Below, one piece after another: positions 32,245-40,059 of a stretch of 40,059 bases of DNA. The stretch's first letter is position 1. Each line of letters begins with the position of its first letter. Position numbers and translations under genes: made by a program. The DNA is from Sulfurivirga sp. (GTDB lineage Bacteria; Pseudomonadota; Gammaproteobacteria; Thiomicrospirales; Thiomicrospiraceae): the NCBI RefSeq assembly GCF_015490265.1, contig NZ_WFYD01000101.1:1-40059 (forward strand), given 5' to 3'. The notes under the pieces were generated by a model that saw nothing but the letters and a program-made list of their open reading frames with translations, was not told the origin of the DNA and searched no databases.

Positions 32245-32703
32245 TCAGAACGTGCCGATGCCCCATTGATCCTGCCATCAAAACCGGTCCTGCACGTCCA
32301 TCTCTCAGTGGTCGGTAGCGCACGGTTGCTGTCGGCCTGCCCCGTATCCATTTCGTGCAGGCCCCCTTGGCCTGTCCGAATCTGCCTGTCGTTCTGTTTC
32401 AGCGAAATCCGGGGCATGTTTCCGCCCGTCAGGCGGCCACCTGCCGGAATCTGGGAAGGCTCCGTTCATACGCCGGACGAAAACTCGGTTGGTGTTCCGT
32501 GATGTGATGAGTGTTCCTGCAGGCGATTTGAGGCGGTTTTTGCCGTGTCTGGACGAGATTTTTCGCCTGCGGGCGGTGCGGCTTGCCCGGCACTCCGCAA
32601 AATTCGGGGAGACCCCGTATCCATGAAGGGGGGGACAGTCGTCGGGCGGGAGCGGGAAGTCGCGCTGTGTGTCCACCGGCCGGGGAGAACTGGTGGGCGG
32701 ATA
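32245..32703. other. Non-coding region between ygjP and nrdA
   Basis: Open frames on both strands lack codon bias, ribosome sites and family features. The only structure I can support is dispersed repeat copy 4 at 32597-32618. No terminator for ygjP is evident. Confidence 0.6.
32597..32618 (+). repeat. Dispersed repeat, copy 4 (variant)
   Basis: GCAAAATTCGGGGAGACCCCGT differs from the consensus at two bases in the A/T-rich half and keeps the GGGGAGACCCCGT half. It lies in the non-coding space between convergent genes. Confidence 0.75.
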
Positions 32704-32729
32704 CGAAAAGCCCCGCGCGGGGCGGGGCT
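32704..32729 (-). terminator. Rho-independent terminator of nrdA
   Basis: On the minus strand an 8-bp stem (AGCCCCGC/GCGGGGCT) with a 5-base loop is followed by TTTTC. It lies 25 bp after the nrdA stop codon, so no nrdB gene is co-transcribed downstream. Confidence 0.9.
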
Positions 32730-32753
32730 GGAACAGAATGATGGCAGGTGGCC

Positions 32754-35021
32754 TTACAGCTTGCAGGCGCCGCCGGCGCAGCCGTCGTCGTCCTGCGCGT
32801 CGTTCATGCCGTCGCGGGTGTTGTGGTAGTAGAGGGTCTTCACACCCAGCTTGTAGGCATAGAGGATGTCCTTGAGAATGGTCTTGATCGGCACCTTTTC
32901 GTCCGGGAAGCGGGCCGGGTCGTAGTTGGTGTTGGCCGAGATGGACTGGTCCACGAACTTCTGCATGATGGCCACCAGCTGCAGGTAGCCGGTGTTGTTG
33001 GGCATCTGCCACAGCAGTTCGTAGTTGTCCCGCAGGCGCTTGAACTCCGGCACTACCTGCTTGAGGATGCCGTCCTTGGAGGCCTTGACGGACACATGTC
33101 CCCGCGGCGGCTCGATGCCGTTGGTGGAGTTGGTGATCTGCGAGGAGGTCTCGCACGGCATCAGGGCGGTGAGGGTGGAGTTGCGCATGCCGTGCTGCCT
33201 GATCTCCTCCCGCAGCGCCTCCCAGTCGTAGTGGAGCGGCTCGTCCACGATCTCGTCCAGATCCTTCTTATAGGTGTCGATGGGCAGGATGCCCTGAGCG
33301 TATTTGGTCTGGTTGAACCAGGGGGCCGGCCCCAGTTCCTTCGCCAGGTTGACCGAAGCCTTGATCAGATGATACTGAATGGCCTCGAAGGTGCGGTGGA
33401 TGAGTGCGTTGCCGGAGCCGTCGGAGTAGCGGGCGCCGTTCTTGGCCAGATAGTAGGCCAGGTTGGTGACGCCGATGCCCAGCGTGCGGCGGTTGAGGCT
33501 GCCCCGTTTCGCCGCCGGGACGGGGTAGTCCTGATAGTCCAGCAGGGCGTCCAGCGCGCGCACGATCAGGTCGGCCAGATTCTCCAGCTCGTCCAGATTT
33601 TCCAGCGCGCCCAGGTTGAAGGCGGAGAGGGTGCACAGGGCGATCTCGCCGTTTTCGTCGTTGACCTCCTCCAGCGGCGCTGTGGGCAGGGTGATCTCCA
33701 TGCACAGGTTGGACTGGCGCACGGGGGCCACGTCCGGGTCGAAGGCGCTGTGGGTGTTGGAGTGGTCCACGTTCTGGATGTAGATGCGGCCGGTCTGGGC
33801 GCGCTCCTGCGCCAGCAGGGTGAACAGATCGATGGCCTTGACGGTCTTCTTGCGGATGGAGTCGTCCGCCTCGTAGATGTTGTAAAGGCGCTCGAACTCG
33901 TCCTGATCGTTGAAGAAGGCGTCATACAGCCCGGGCACGTCCGAGGGGCTGAACAGGGTGATGTTGCCGCCTTCGATCAGGCGCTTGTACATCAGCCGGT
34001 TGATCTGCACGCCGTAGTCCAGATGGCGGGCGCGGTTTTCCTCTACGCCGCGGTTGTTCTTGAGCACCAGCAGGCTTTCCACCTCCAGATGCCAGATGGG
34101 GTAGAACAGCGTGGCCGCGCCACCGCGCACGCCGCCCTGTGAGCAGGACTTGACCGCCGTCTGGAAGTGCTTGATGAAGGGGATCAGGCCGGTATGGAAG
34201 GCCTCACCGCCGCGGATGGGGGAGCCCAGCGCCCGGATGCGGCCGATGTTGACGCCGATGCCGGCCCGCTGGGAGACGTATTTGACGATGGCCGAGGCGG
34301 TGGCGTTGATGGAGTCCAGCGAGTCGTCGCACTCGATCAGCACGCAGGAGCTGAACTGGCGCGTGGGCGTGCGCACGCCGGACATGATGGGCGTGGGCAG
34401 GCTCAGCTTGAAGGTGCTGGCCGCGTCATAGAAGCGCTTGATGTAATCCAGCCGCGTTTCCTTCGGATACTTGGCGAACAGGCACATGGGCACCAGCATG
34501 TAGATGAACTGGGGGGATTCGTACAGTTCGCCGGTGACCCGGTTCTGCACCAGATACTTGCCTTCCAGCTGCTTGACCGCGGCGTAGGAGAAGTTCATGT
34601 CCCGGTCATGGTCGATGGCGCGGTCCAGCTCTTCAAATTCCTCCTTGGTGTAGTCCTCCAGCAGGTGTCTGTCGTAGCGGCCGGCGCGCACCATCTTGTT
34701 GACATGCTCGAACAGCGACGGCGGCGTGAAGCGGCCGAAGGCACGCTTGCGCAGGTGGAAGATGGCCAGACGCGCGGCCAGGTGCTGGTAGTCGGGCGCC
34801 TTTTCCGAGATCAGGTCCGCGGCGGACTTGATGATGGTCTCGTGGATCTCGGAGGTGGTGATGCCGTCGTAGAACTGGATGTGGGCGCGCAGCTCCACCT
34901 CGGAGACGGAGACATCCTCCAGTCCCTCGGCGGCCCAGGTGATCACGCGGTGAATCTTTTCCAGGTCGAGCGGCTCTTTGCGGCCGTCCCGTTTGGTCAC
35001 AAGGATCTGGCTGTCGGTCAT
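32754..35021 (-). CDS. nrdA: Class Ia ribonucleoside-diphosphate reductase alpha subunit NrdA
   Basis: 755 residues, near the E. coli length of 761. An ATP-cone starts the protein (VTKRDGRKEPLDLEKIHRVI), giving dATP feedback control. Catalytic parts include FSSCVLIECDDS, the active-site NLCMEI cysteine, MPCETSSQ and the C-terminal redox pair CAGGACKL. The enzyme reduces ribonucleotides to deoxyribonucleotides with a radical supplied by NrdB. Unusually for a gammaproteobacterium, no nrdB is adjacent: a terminator follows and a diguanylate cyclase gene precedes. The leader carries NrdR-like and DnaA-box-like sites. Confidence 0.97.
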   Translation of the reverse strand: MTDSQILVTKRDGRKEPLDLEKIHRVITWAAEGLEDVSVSEVELRAHIQFYDGITTSEIHETIIKSAADLISEKAPDYQHLAARLAIFHLRKRAFGRFTPPSLFEHVNKMVRAGRYDRHLLEDYTKEEFEELDRAIDHDRDMNFSYAAVKQLEGKYLVQNRVTGELYESPQFIYMLVPMCLFAKYPKETRLDYIKRFYDAASTFKLSLPTPIMSGVRTPTRQFSSCVLIECDDSLDSINATASAIVKYVSQRAGIGVNIGRIRALGSPIRGGEAFHTGLIPFIKHFQTAVKSCSQGGVRGGAATLFYPIWHLEVESLLVLKNNRGVEENRARHLDYGVQINRLMYKRLIEGGNITLFSPSDVPGLYDAFFNDQDEFERLYNIYEADDSIRKKTVKAIDLFTLLAQERAQTGRIYIQNVDHSNTHSAFDPDVAPVRQSNLCMEITLPTAPLEEVNDENGEIALCTLSAFNLGALENLDELENLADLIVRALDALLDYQDYPVPAAKRGSLNRRTLGIGVTNLAYYLAKNGARYSDGSGNALIHRTFEAIQYHLIKASVNLAKELGPAPWFNQTKYAQGILPIDTYKKDLDEIVDEPLHYDWEALREEIRQHGMRNSTLTALMPCETSSQITNSTNGIEPPRGHVSVKASKDGILKQVVPEFKRLRDNYELLWQMPNNTGYLQLVAIMQKFVDQSISANTNYDPARFPDEKVPIKTILKDILYAYKLGVKTLYYHNTRDGMNDAQDDDGCAGGACKL

Positions 35022-35153
35022 GGGTTCGCTCTCTGTGAATAACTTTCCGGTTCGGCCCGTCCCTGTGGATGTCAGATCAAGGACTTGGCGCGATCAGTGT
35101 TCATGCGGTGGCAGAAATGCCCTGCAGCGGCTTGTGCGCCGGCGGGCAGAAAG

Positions 35154-35201
35154 ACCCAACATGTAGTGATGCCGGATCTACGGTTCAGCTAAATATAGTG
35201 G
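35154..35201 (-). promoter_or_regulatory. Two NrdR-box-like sites, 32 bp apart
   Basis: ACCCAACATGTAGTGA (35154-35169) and CAGCTAAATATAGTGG (35186-35201) resemble the NrdR consensus acaCwATATwTwGtgt; the second is the better match. Starts are 32 bp apart, three helical turns, as in known paired NrdR sites that repress ribonucleotide reductase genes. No nrdR gene is in the window. Confidence 0.65.
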
Positions 35202-35220
35202 AATCGCCCGAAGCGGGCAA
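35192..35220 (-). promoter_or_regulatory. Candidate sigma-70 promoter of nrdA
   Basis: The minus strand has TTGCCC (35220-35215), a 17-bp spacer and TATATT (35197-35192). The -10 lies inside the better NrdR-like box, so bound NrdR would block it. The leader to the nrdA ATG would be about 165 nt. Confidence 0.6.
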
Positions 35221-35390
35221 TGGCTTTCGGTAGCGGGTTTTCCACAGCGCCGAGCCGGATGGCAGTGTGAAAATTTGCCCTTGATGCCGCATTCACAAGG
35301 GCTCGGCCTGTGGATAAGTGTGTGAAAAATGATCGCCGCCCGCCTGATAAAAATTTCTTGTGCGGCAGGTGGCAGTGTTTATGGGAGCGG

Positions 35391-36443
35391 TCAGAAGCCC
35401 TGCTCGCCCTCGACGCGGTTGCGGCCGCTCTCCTTGGCGCGGTAGAGGGCCTTGTCGGCCCGTTCGAACAGCGCCTCCACCGGCTCGCCCAGCTGATAGA
35501 CGGCCACGCCGGCAGAGATGGTGAAGGTGAGCGGCTGCTTGCGTATGCGCACTTCCAGCGTCTTGCTCTCGATGCGCCGGCGCAGGTGTTCGGCCACATG
35601 GCAGGCGCCGTCGTAGGTGGTGTGGGGCAGCACGATGACGAATTCCTCGCCGCCGATGCGGGCCACCAGATCCTGCCCCTTGGTCTCGTTCTTGAGAATG
35701 CGCGCCAGATAGCGGATGACGCTGTCGCCCACCGCATGGCCGAAGGTGTCGTTGATCAGCTTGAAATGATCGATGTCCAGCATGATGATGCTGAAGGTCT
35801 CACCGGTTTCCAGCGCCTCATCGATGATGTCGTTGAGCTTTTCCATCAGGCCGCGGCGGTTGAGCAGGCCCGAGAGCGGGTCGGTGCGGGCGATGATGCG
35901 TTCGTTGGAGAAGCGCTGGCGCACCTGCTCGAACAGGGTGTGATACTGGTTGATCAGCTTGAACAGCCGCTCGCTGCTGGCTTCCAGCGCTTCCAGCCGG
36001 GGCAAGATGAAGGTCTCCAGCAGCCGGCTCGCCTCTTCGCAGTCTTCCTTCTGATCCGCCAGGTTGGCAATGTCCACCCGCAGGGCCGACTGCTCGGCGG
36101 AGAACTGATCCATCCAGCGTTCCATCTGCTCGCGCAGTTCGATGAACAGCTGTTCGGCGTCATCGGTGGGCATGGCCTCGGCCAGAATGTTGCCGATCAG
36201 CGTCAGGTAGATGTCGGCGGCGGTCTCGTCATTGTAGGCGTGCAGGCGCAGGGCGTTTTCCACCTCCTCGCGCACCAGCGGGTCCACCTCGCCCAGATAT
36301 TCGAACATCACCGTGCAGTGGATCGGGTTGGGGGCCACCTGCAGCGCGTCCAGCCGGTCCAGCACCTGCTGGGCCAGCAGCTGCACCTTGGTGCGGCTGA
36401 AGGGGTAGCGTCTGAGGACGAGGTCTGCCTTTTTGATGTTCAT
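35391..36443 (-). CDS. Diguanylate cyclase (GGEEF)
   Basis: The 350-residue protein has no membrane segment. Residues 1-180 are a helical, coiled-coil-rich sensor-like region, and 185-345 form a GGDEF domain (DPLSGLLNRRGL, DIDHFKLINDTFGHAVGD, active site RIGGEEFVIVLP with GGEEF at 264-268). It should make c-di-GMP. The product-inhibition site RxxD ahead of the active site reads KGQD (255-258), so feedback inhibition may be weakened. It starts 14 bp after the aminotransferase gene, suggesting a shared transcript. No terminator before nrdA is evident, but nrdA has its own promoter. Confidence 0.92.
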   Translation of the reverse strand: MNIKKADLVLRRYPFSRTKVQLLAQQVLDRLDALQVAPNPIHCTVMFEYLGEVDPLVREEVENALRLHAYNDETAADIYLTLIGNILAEAMPTDDAEQLFIELREQMERWMDQFSAEQSALRVDIANLADQKEDCEEASRLLETFILPRLEALEASSERLFKLINQYHTLFEQVRQRFSNERIIARTDPLSGLLNRRGLMEKLNDIIDEALETGETFSIIMLDIDHFKLINDTFGHAVGDSVIRYLARILKNETKGQDLVARIGGEEFVIVLPHTTYDGACHVAEHLRRRIESKTLEVRIRKQPLTFTISAGVAVYQLGEPVEALFERADKALYRAKESGRNRVEGEQGF

Positions 36444-36457
36444 GCCGCGCTCCCCTG

Positions 36458-37639
<1,182 letters not shown>

Positions 37640-37660
37640 ACGGATACCTCGGAAGTCCAA

Positions 37661-37666
37661 TATAAT
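37661..37666 (+). promoter_or_regulatory. Candidate -10 of uvrB
   Basis: TATAAT lies 41 bases before the uvrB ATG. The overlapping TATATT on the minus strand (37664-37659) could serve the divergent aminotransferase gene. No clear -35 or LexA box is seen in the 68 bp between the genes. Confidence 0.5.
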
Positions 37667-37707
37667 TGACGACCTGCGAAATTCTATCGGAATCGGGTGT
37701 CTGCTGC

Positions 37708-39726
37708 ATGGGTAAACGGTTTGAGCTGGTGTCGGACTACGCCCCCGCCGGGGACCAGCCGGAGGCGATCCGCCAGCTGGTGGACGGGCTGGAGCAGGGC
37801 GAGATGTTCCAGACGCTGCTGGGGGTGACCGGCTCCGGCAAGACCTTCACCATGGCCAACGTGATCGCCGAGGTGCAGCGCCCCACGCTGATTCTGGCCC
37901 ACAACAAGACGCTGGCGGCCCAGCTCTACGGGGAGATGAAGCAGTTCTTCCCCCGCAACGCGGTGGAGTATTTCGTCTCCTACTATGACTACTATCAGCC
38001 GGAGGCCTATGTGCCCGCCTCCGACACCTACATCGCCAAGGACGCCAGCATCAACGAGCAGATCGAGCAGCTGCGCCTGTCCGCCACCAAGGCGCTGCTG
38101 GAACGGGAGGACGTCATCCTCATCGCCACCGTCTCGGCCATCTACGGTCTGGGCGACCCGGAGCAGTATCTGAGCATGATGCTGCAGCTGCGCCTCGGGG
38201 ATACCATCAGCCAGCGGGAGATTCTGCAGCGGCTGGTCTCCATGCAGTACCAGCGCAACGACATCGAACTGTGGCGGGGCACCTTCCGGGTGCGCGGCGA
38301 TGTGATCGACGTCTTCCCCGCCGAGGCGGAACAGCACGCCATCCGCATCGAGCTGTTCGACGACGAGGTGGAAAGCCTCAGCTGGTTCGACCCGCTCACC
38401 GGCGAGGTGATCAGAAAGGTCACCCGCATCACCGTCTATCCCAAGAGCCACTATGTCACCCCGCGGGAGCGCATCCTCGCTGCCGTGGAGCAGATCAAGG
38501 TGGAACTGGCCGAGCGGCTGAAGGCGCTGCGTGATCAGAACAAGCTGGTGGAGGCCCAGCGGCTGGAGGAGCGCACCCGGCTGGATATGGAAATGATGCT
38601 GGAGCTGGGCTACTGCACCGGCATCGAGAACTACTCCCGCTACCTCTCCGGCCGCGAGGCGGGCCAGCCGCCGCCGACGCTGATGGACTACCTGCCGAAG
38701 AACGCGCTGCTGTTCATTGACGAGAGCCATGTGACCGTGCCGCAGATCGGCGGCATGTACAGGGGGGACCGCTCCCGCAAGGAGAATCTGGTCACCTACG
38801 GTTTCCGCCTGCCCTCGGCCATGGACAACCGTCCGCTCAGGTTCGAGGAGTTCGAGCGGCTCATGCCCCAGACCATCTTCGTCTCCGCCACGCCCGGCCC
38901 CTATGAGCTGGAGAAGTCCAGCCGCATCGTCGAGCAGGTGGTGCGGCCCACTGGACTGGTGGATCCCCAGATCATCGTCCGGCCCGCCTCCAGCCAGGTG
39001 GAGGACCTGCTCGGCGAGATCAACGCCACCGTCGAAGCCGGCCACCGGGTGCTGGTGACCGTGCTCACCAAGCGCATGGCCGAAGATCTGACCGAATTTC
39101 TTGAAGAGCACGGCGTGCGCGTGCGCTATCTCCATTCGGACATCGACACCGTGGAGCGCATCGAGATCGTGCGCGACCTCCGGCTGGGCGAATTCGACGT
39201 GCTAGTGGGCATCAACCTGCTGCGGGAGGGGCTGGACATTCCGGAGGTGGCGCTGGTGGCCATTCTGGATGCCGACAAGGAAGGCTTCCTGCGCTCCGAC
39301 CGCTCGCTCATCCAGACCATTGGCCGCGCCGCGCGCAATCCCCATGGGCGTGCCATTCTGTATGCCGACCAGATCACCGACTCCATGCGCCGCGCCATCG
39401 ACGAGACCGAGCGCAGGCGCGAAAAGCAGATGGCCTACAATAGCGCCCACGGCATCACCCCGCGCGGGCTCAACAAGAAGGTGGGCGACATTCTGGAAGA
39501 CTCGCCCTACGCGCCGCGCGCCACCCGCAGGAGCGGGCAGGCGGCCGAGCCGGCCGGTGAGTATGATCTGGAACGGCTCAGTCCGGGCGAGGCCGCCCGG
39601 CTGATGAAGAAACTGGAAAAGGAAATGTACGCCGCCGCGCGCGATCTGGAGTTCGAGAAGGCGGCGCAGCTGCGTGATCAGCTCAAGACCCTGCGGGCCG
39701 GTCTGGTGCGTATTGGAGGAACCTGA
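37708..39726 (+). CDS. uvrB: Excinuclease ABC subunit UvrB
   Basis: The protein has 672 residues, matching the family length. Walker [10 protein letters not shown], the beta-hairpin region [16 protein letters not shown]-like FIDESHVT, the helicase motif VSATPG and motif [11 protein letters not shown] are present, and the C-terminal UvrC-binding UVR domain ([23 protein letters not shown]) ends it. UvrB verifies damage in nucleotide excision repair with UvrA and UvrC. The start is ATG 37708 ([11 protein letters not shown]), the longer TTG frame being in the promoter. No SOS box is seen. It is followed 3 bp later by an exported TPR-like gene. Confidence 0.97.
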   Translation: MGKRFELVSDYAPAGDQPEAIRQLVDGLEQGEMFQTLLGVTGSGKTFTMANVIAEVQRPTLILAHNKTLAAQLYGEMKQFFPRNAVEYFVSYYDYYQPEAYVPASDTYIAKDASINEQIEQLRLSATKALLEREDVILIATVSAIYGLGDPEQYLSMMLQLRLGDTISQREILQRLVSMQYQRNDIELWRGTFRVRGDVIDVFPAEAEQHAIRIELFDDEVESLSWFDPLTGEVIRKVTRITVYPKSHYVTPRERILAAVEQIKVELAERLKALRDQNKLVEAQRLEERTRLDMEMMLELGYCTGIENYSRYLSGREAGQPPPTLMDYLPKNALLFIDESHVTVPQIGGMYRGDRSRKENLVTYGFRLPSAMDNRPLRFEEFERLMPQTIFVSATPGPYELEKSSRIVEQVVRPTGLVDPQIIVRPASSQVEDLLGEINATVEAGHRVLVTVLTKRMAEDLTEFLEEHGVRVRYLHSDIDTVERIEIVRDLRLGEFDVLVGINLLREGLDIPEVALVAILDADKEGFLRSDRSLIQTIGRAARNPHGRAILYADQITDSMRRAIDETERRREKQMAYNSAHGITPRGLNKKVGDILEDSPYAPRATRRSGQAAEPAGEYDLERLSPGEAARLMKKLEKEMYAAARDLEFEKAAQLRDQLKTLRAGLVRIGGT

Positions 39727-39729
39727 GAG

Positions 39730-40059
39730 ATGAAAACCCTGTTCAAGGTGGCTTTTCTGGGCGTTTTTCTGGCGCTGTCTGCCGCGGTCGGCGCCGCACC
39801 TGCCAAAAATGGGGGAGACCCCGTTACCCGTGACCCCTTCGGGCCGCTGCAGACGCTCAAGGCGCAGGGGCGCTGGGAAGAAGCCCTCGACTGGCTGGAC
39901 ACATGGAAAGAGGTGCTTCCGTCCCAGCGCTGGTGGCTGGAGCGGGCACGGGTGCTGGCGGCCATGGGCCGCGTCAACGAGGCGGCCGACGCCTTCGAAC
40001 AGGCCCTGAAGCAGCGCCAGCCGGAGGCGGAGATATGGAGTGAGCTCAAACAGTTGCGC
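39730..40059 (+). CDS. Exported protein with TPR-like repeat (partial, runs off the window)
   Basis: The first 110 codons encode a signal peptide (FLGVFLALSAAVGAAPA) and then TPR-like helices (FGPLQTLKAQGRWEEALDWL, WWLERARVLAAMGRVNEAADAFEQAL). It starts 3 bp after the uvrB stop, with GGAGG upstream, so it is likely co-transcribed with uvrB. The residues right after the signal peptide (AKNGGDPV) are encoded by a copy of the dispersed repeat. The C-terminal part is missing; function unknown. Confidence 0.8.
   Translation, partial: MKTLFKVAFLGVFLALSAAVGAAPAKNGGDPVTRDPFGPLQTLKAQGRWEEALDWLDTWKEVLPSQRWWLERARVLAAMGRVNEAADAFEQALKQRQPEAEIWSELKQLR
39804..39824 (+). repeat. Dispersed repeat, copy 5, inside the exported TPR gene
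   Basis: The plus strand carries CAAAAATGGGGGAGACCCC followed by GT, the same 21 bases as copy 3 but read in a different frame (Lys-Asn-Gly-Gly-Asp-Pro-Val). It encodes the residues just after the signal-peptide cleavage region. Confidence 0.9.

Larger units (their letters stand above)
35034..35329. promoter_or_regulatory. Cluster of DnaA-box-like sites upstream of nrdA
   Basis: TTATNCACA matches occur as TGTGAATAA (35034-35042) and TGTGGATAA (35309-35317), both exact on the minus strand. One-mismatch sites are TTTTCCACA (35238-35246) and TGTGAAAAA (35321-35329). In E. coli DnaA binds the nrdAB promoter and links nucleotide supply to replication. No AT-rich unwinding region or dnaA/gidA neighbour suggests an origin. 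Confidence 0.6.

Noticed and set aside
32266-32829. Two overlapping open frames between ygjP and nrdA
   Set aside because: Composition is not protein-like, no start signals are seen, and one frame runs through the nrdA terminator and coding end.
35034-35329. Possible replication origin (DnaA-like boxes)
   Set aside because: No AT-rich unwinding region, no dnaA, dnaN, gidA or parAB neighbours, and DnaA regulation of nrd genes is a sufficient explanation.

Overview
The window is a contiguous, gene-dense stretch of a GC-rich chromosome. Class Ia NrdA, Rep helicase, TruD, YigZ and YgjP-type proteins, a sigma-54-type glnA promoter, and Pho, NrdR and DnaA regulatory sites all point to a gammaproteobacterium. 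I cannot name the genus from sequence alone. No phage, insertion sequence or CRISPR array is visible.

Layout, left to right. (1) 1-1600: the end of an unknown proline-rich gene, a PilZ protein, tRNA-Leu(CAG), a gamma-class carbonic anhydrase, and an intergenic region with short dispersed repeats. (2) 1604-11410, minus strand: one tightly packed eight-gene cassette, ompA-like, lapG, lapD, lapB, lapC, luxR-type, tolC/lapE and a second ompA-like gene. This is a type I secretion apparatus for a giant adhesin together with the c-di-GMP/LapD/LapG switch that retains or releases it; the adhesin gene is not in the window. (3) 11518-14792, minus: iron-dependent alcohol dehydrogenase and rep. (4) 14873-18278, plus: a methyltransferase, a soluble CZB chemoreceptor, a small lipoprotein and truD. 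(5) glnA on the minus strand with a -24/-12 promoter. (6) 20039-26717, plus: a complete phosphate-starvation locus in the order phoU-phoB-phoR-pstS-pstC-pstA-pstB, with four Pho half-sites between phoR and pstS and an acidic, internally duplicated insertion in PstC. (7) 26802-31043: an alkyladenine DNA glycosylase, an overlooked small membrane ORF, and a PhnD-like lipoprotein translationally coupled to a membrane GGDEF-EAL protein. (8) yigZ and ygjP, divergent from a symmetric TATAAT palindrome only 23 bp wide. (9) nrdA with NrdR- and DnaA-type sites, a GGEEF diguanylate cyclase and an aspartate aminotransferase on the minus strand. (10) uvrB and the start of a TPR-like exported protein on the plus strand.

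Four c-di-GMP-related proteins (PilZ, LapD-like, GGDEF-EAL, diguanylate cyclase) lie in these 40 kb beside an adhesin exporter, so surface attachment is a recurrent theme. The observations I rate highest are a ~20 bp dispersed repeat with core CAAAAATGGGGGAGACCCC (five copies, two embedded in genes in different reading frames), the duplicated acidic loop of PstC, and the apparently leaderless promoters of yigZ/ygjP and rep.
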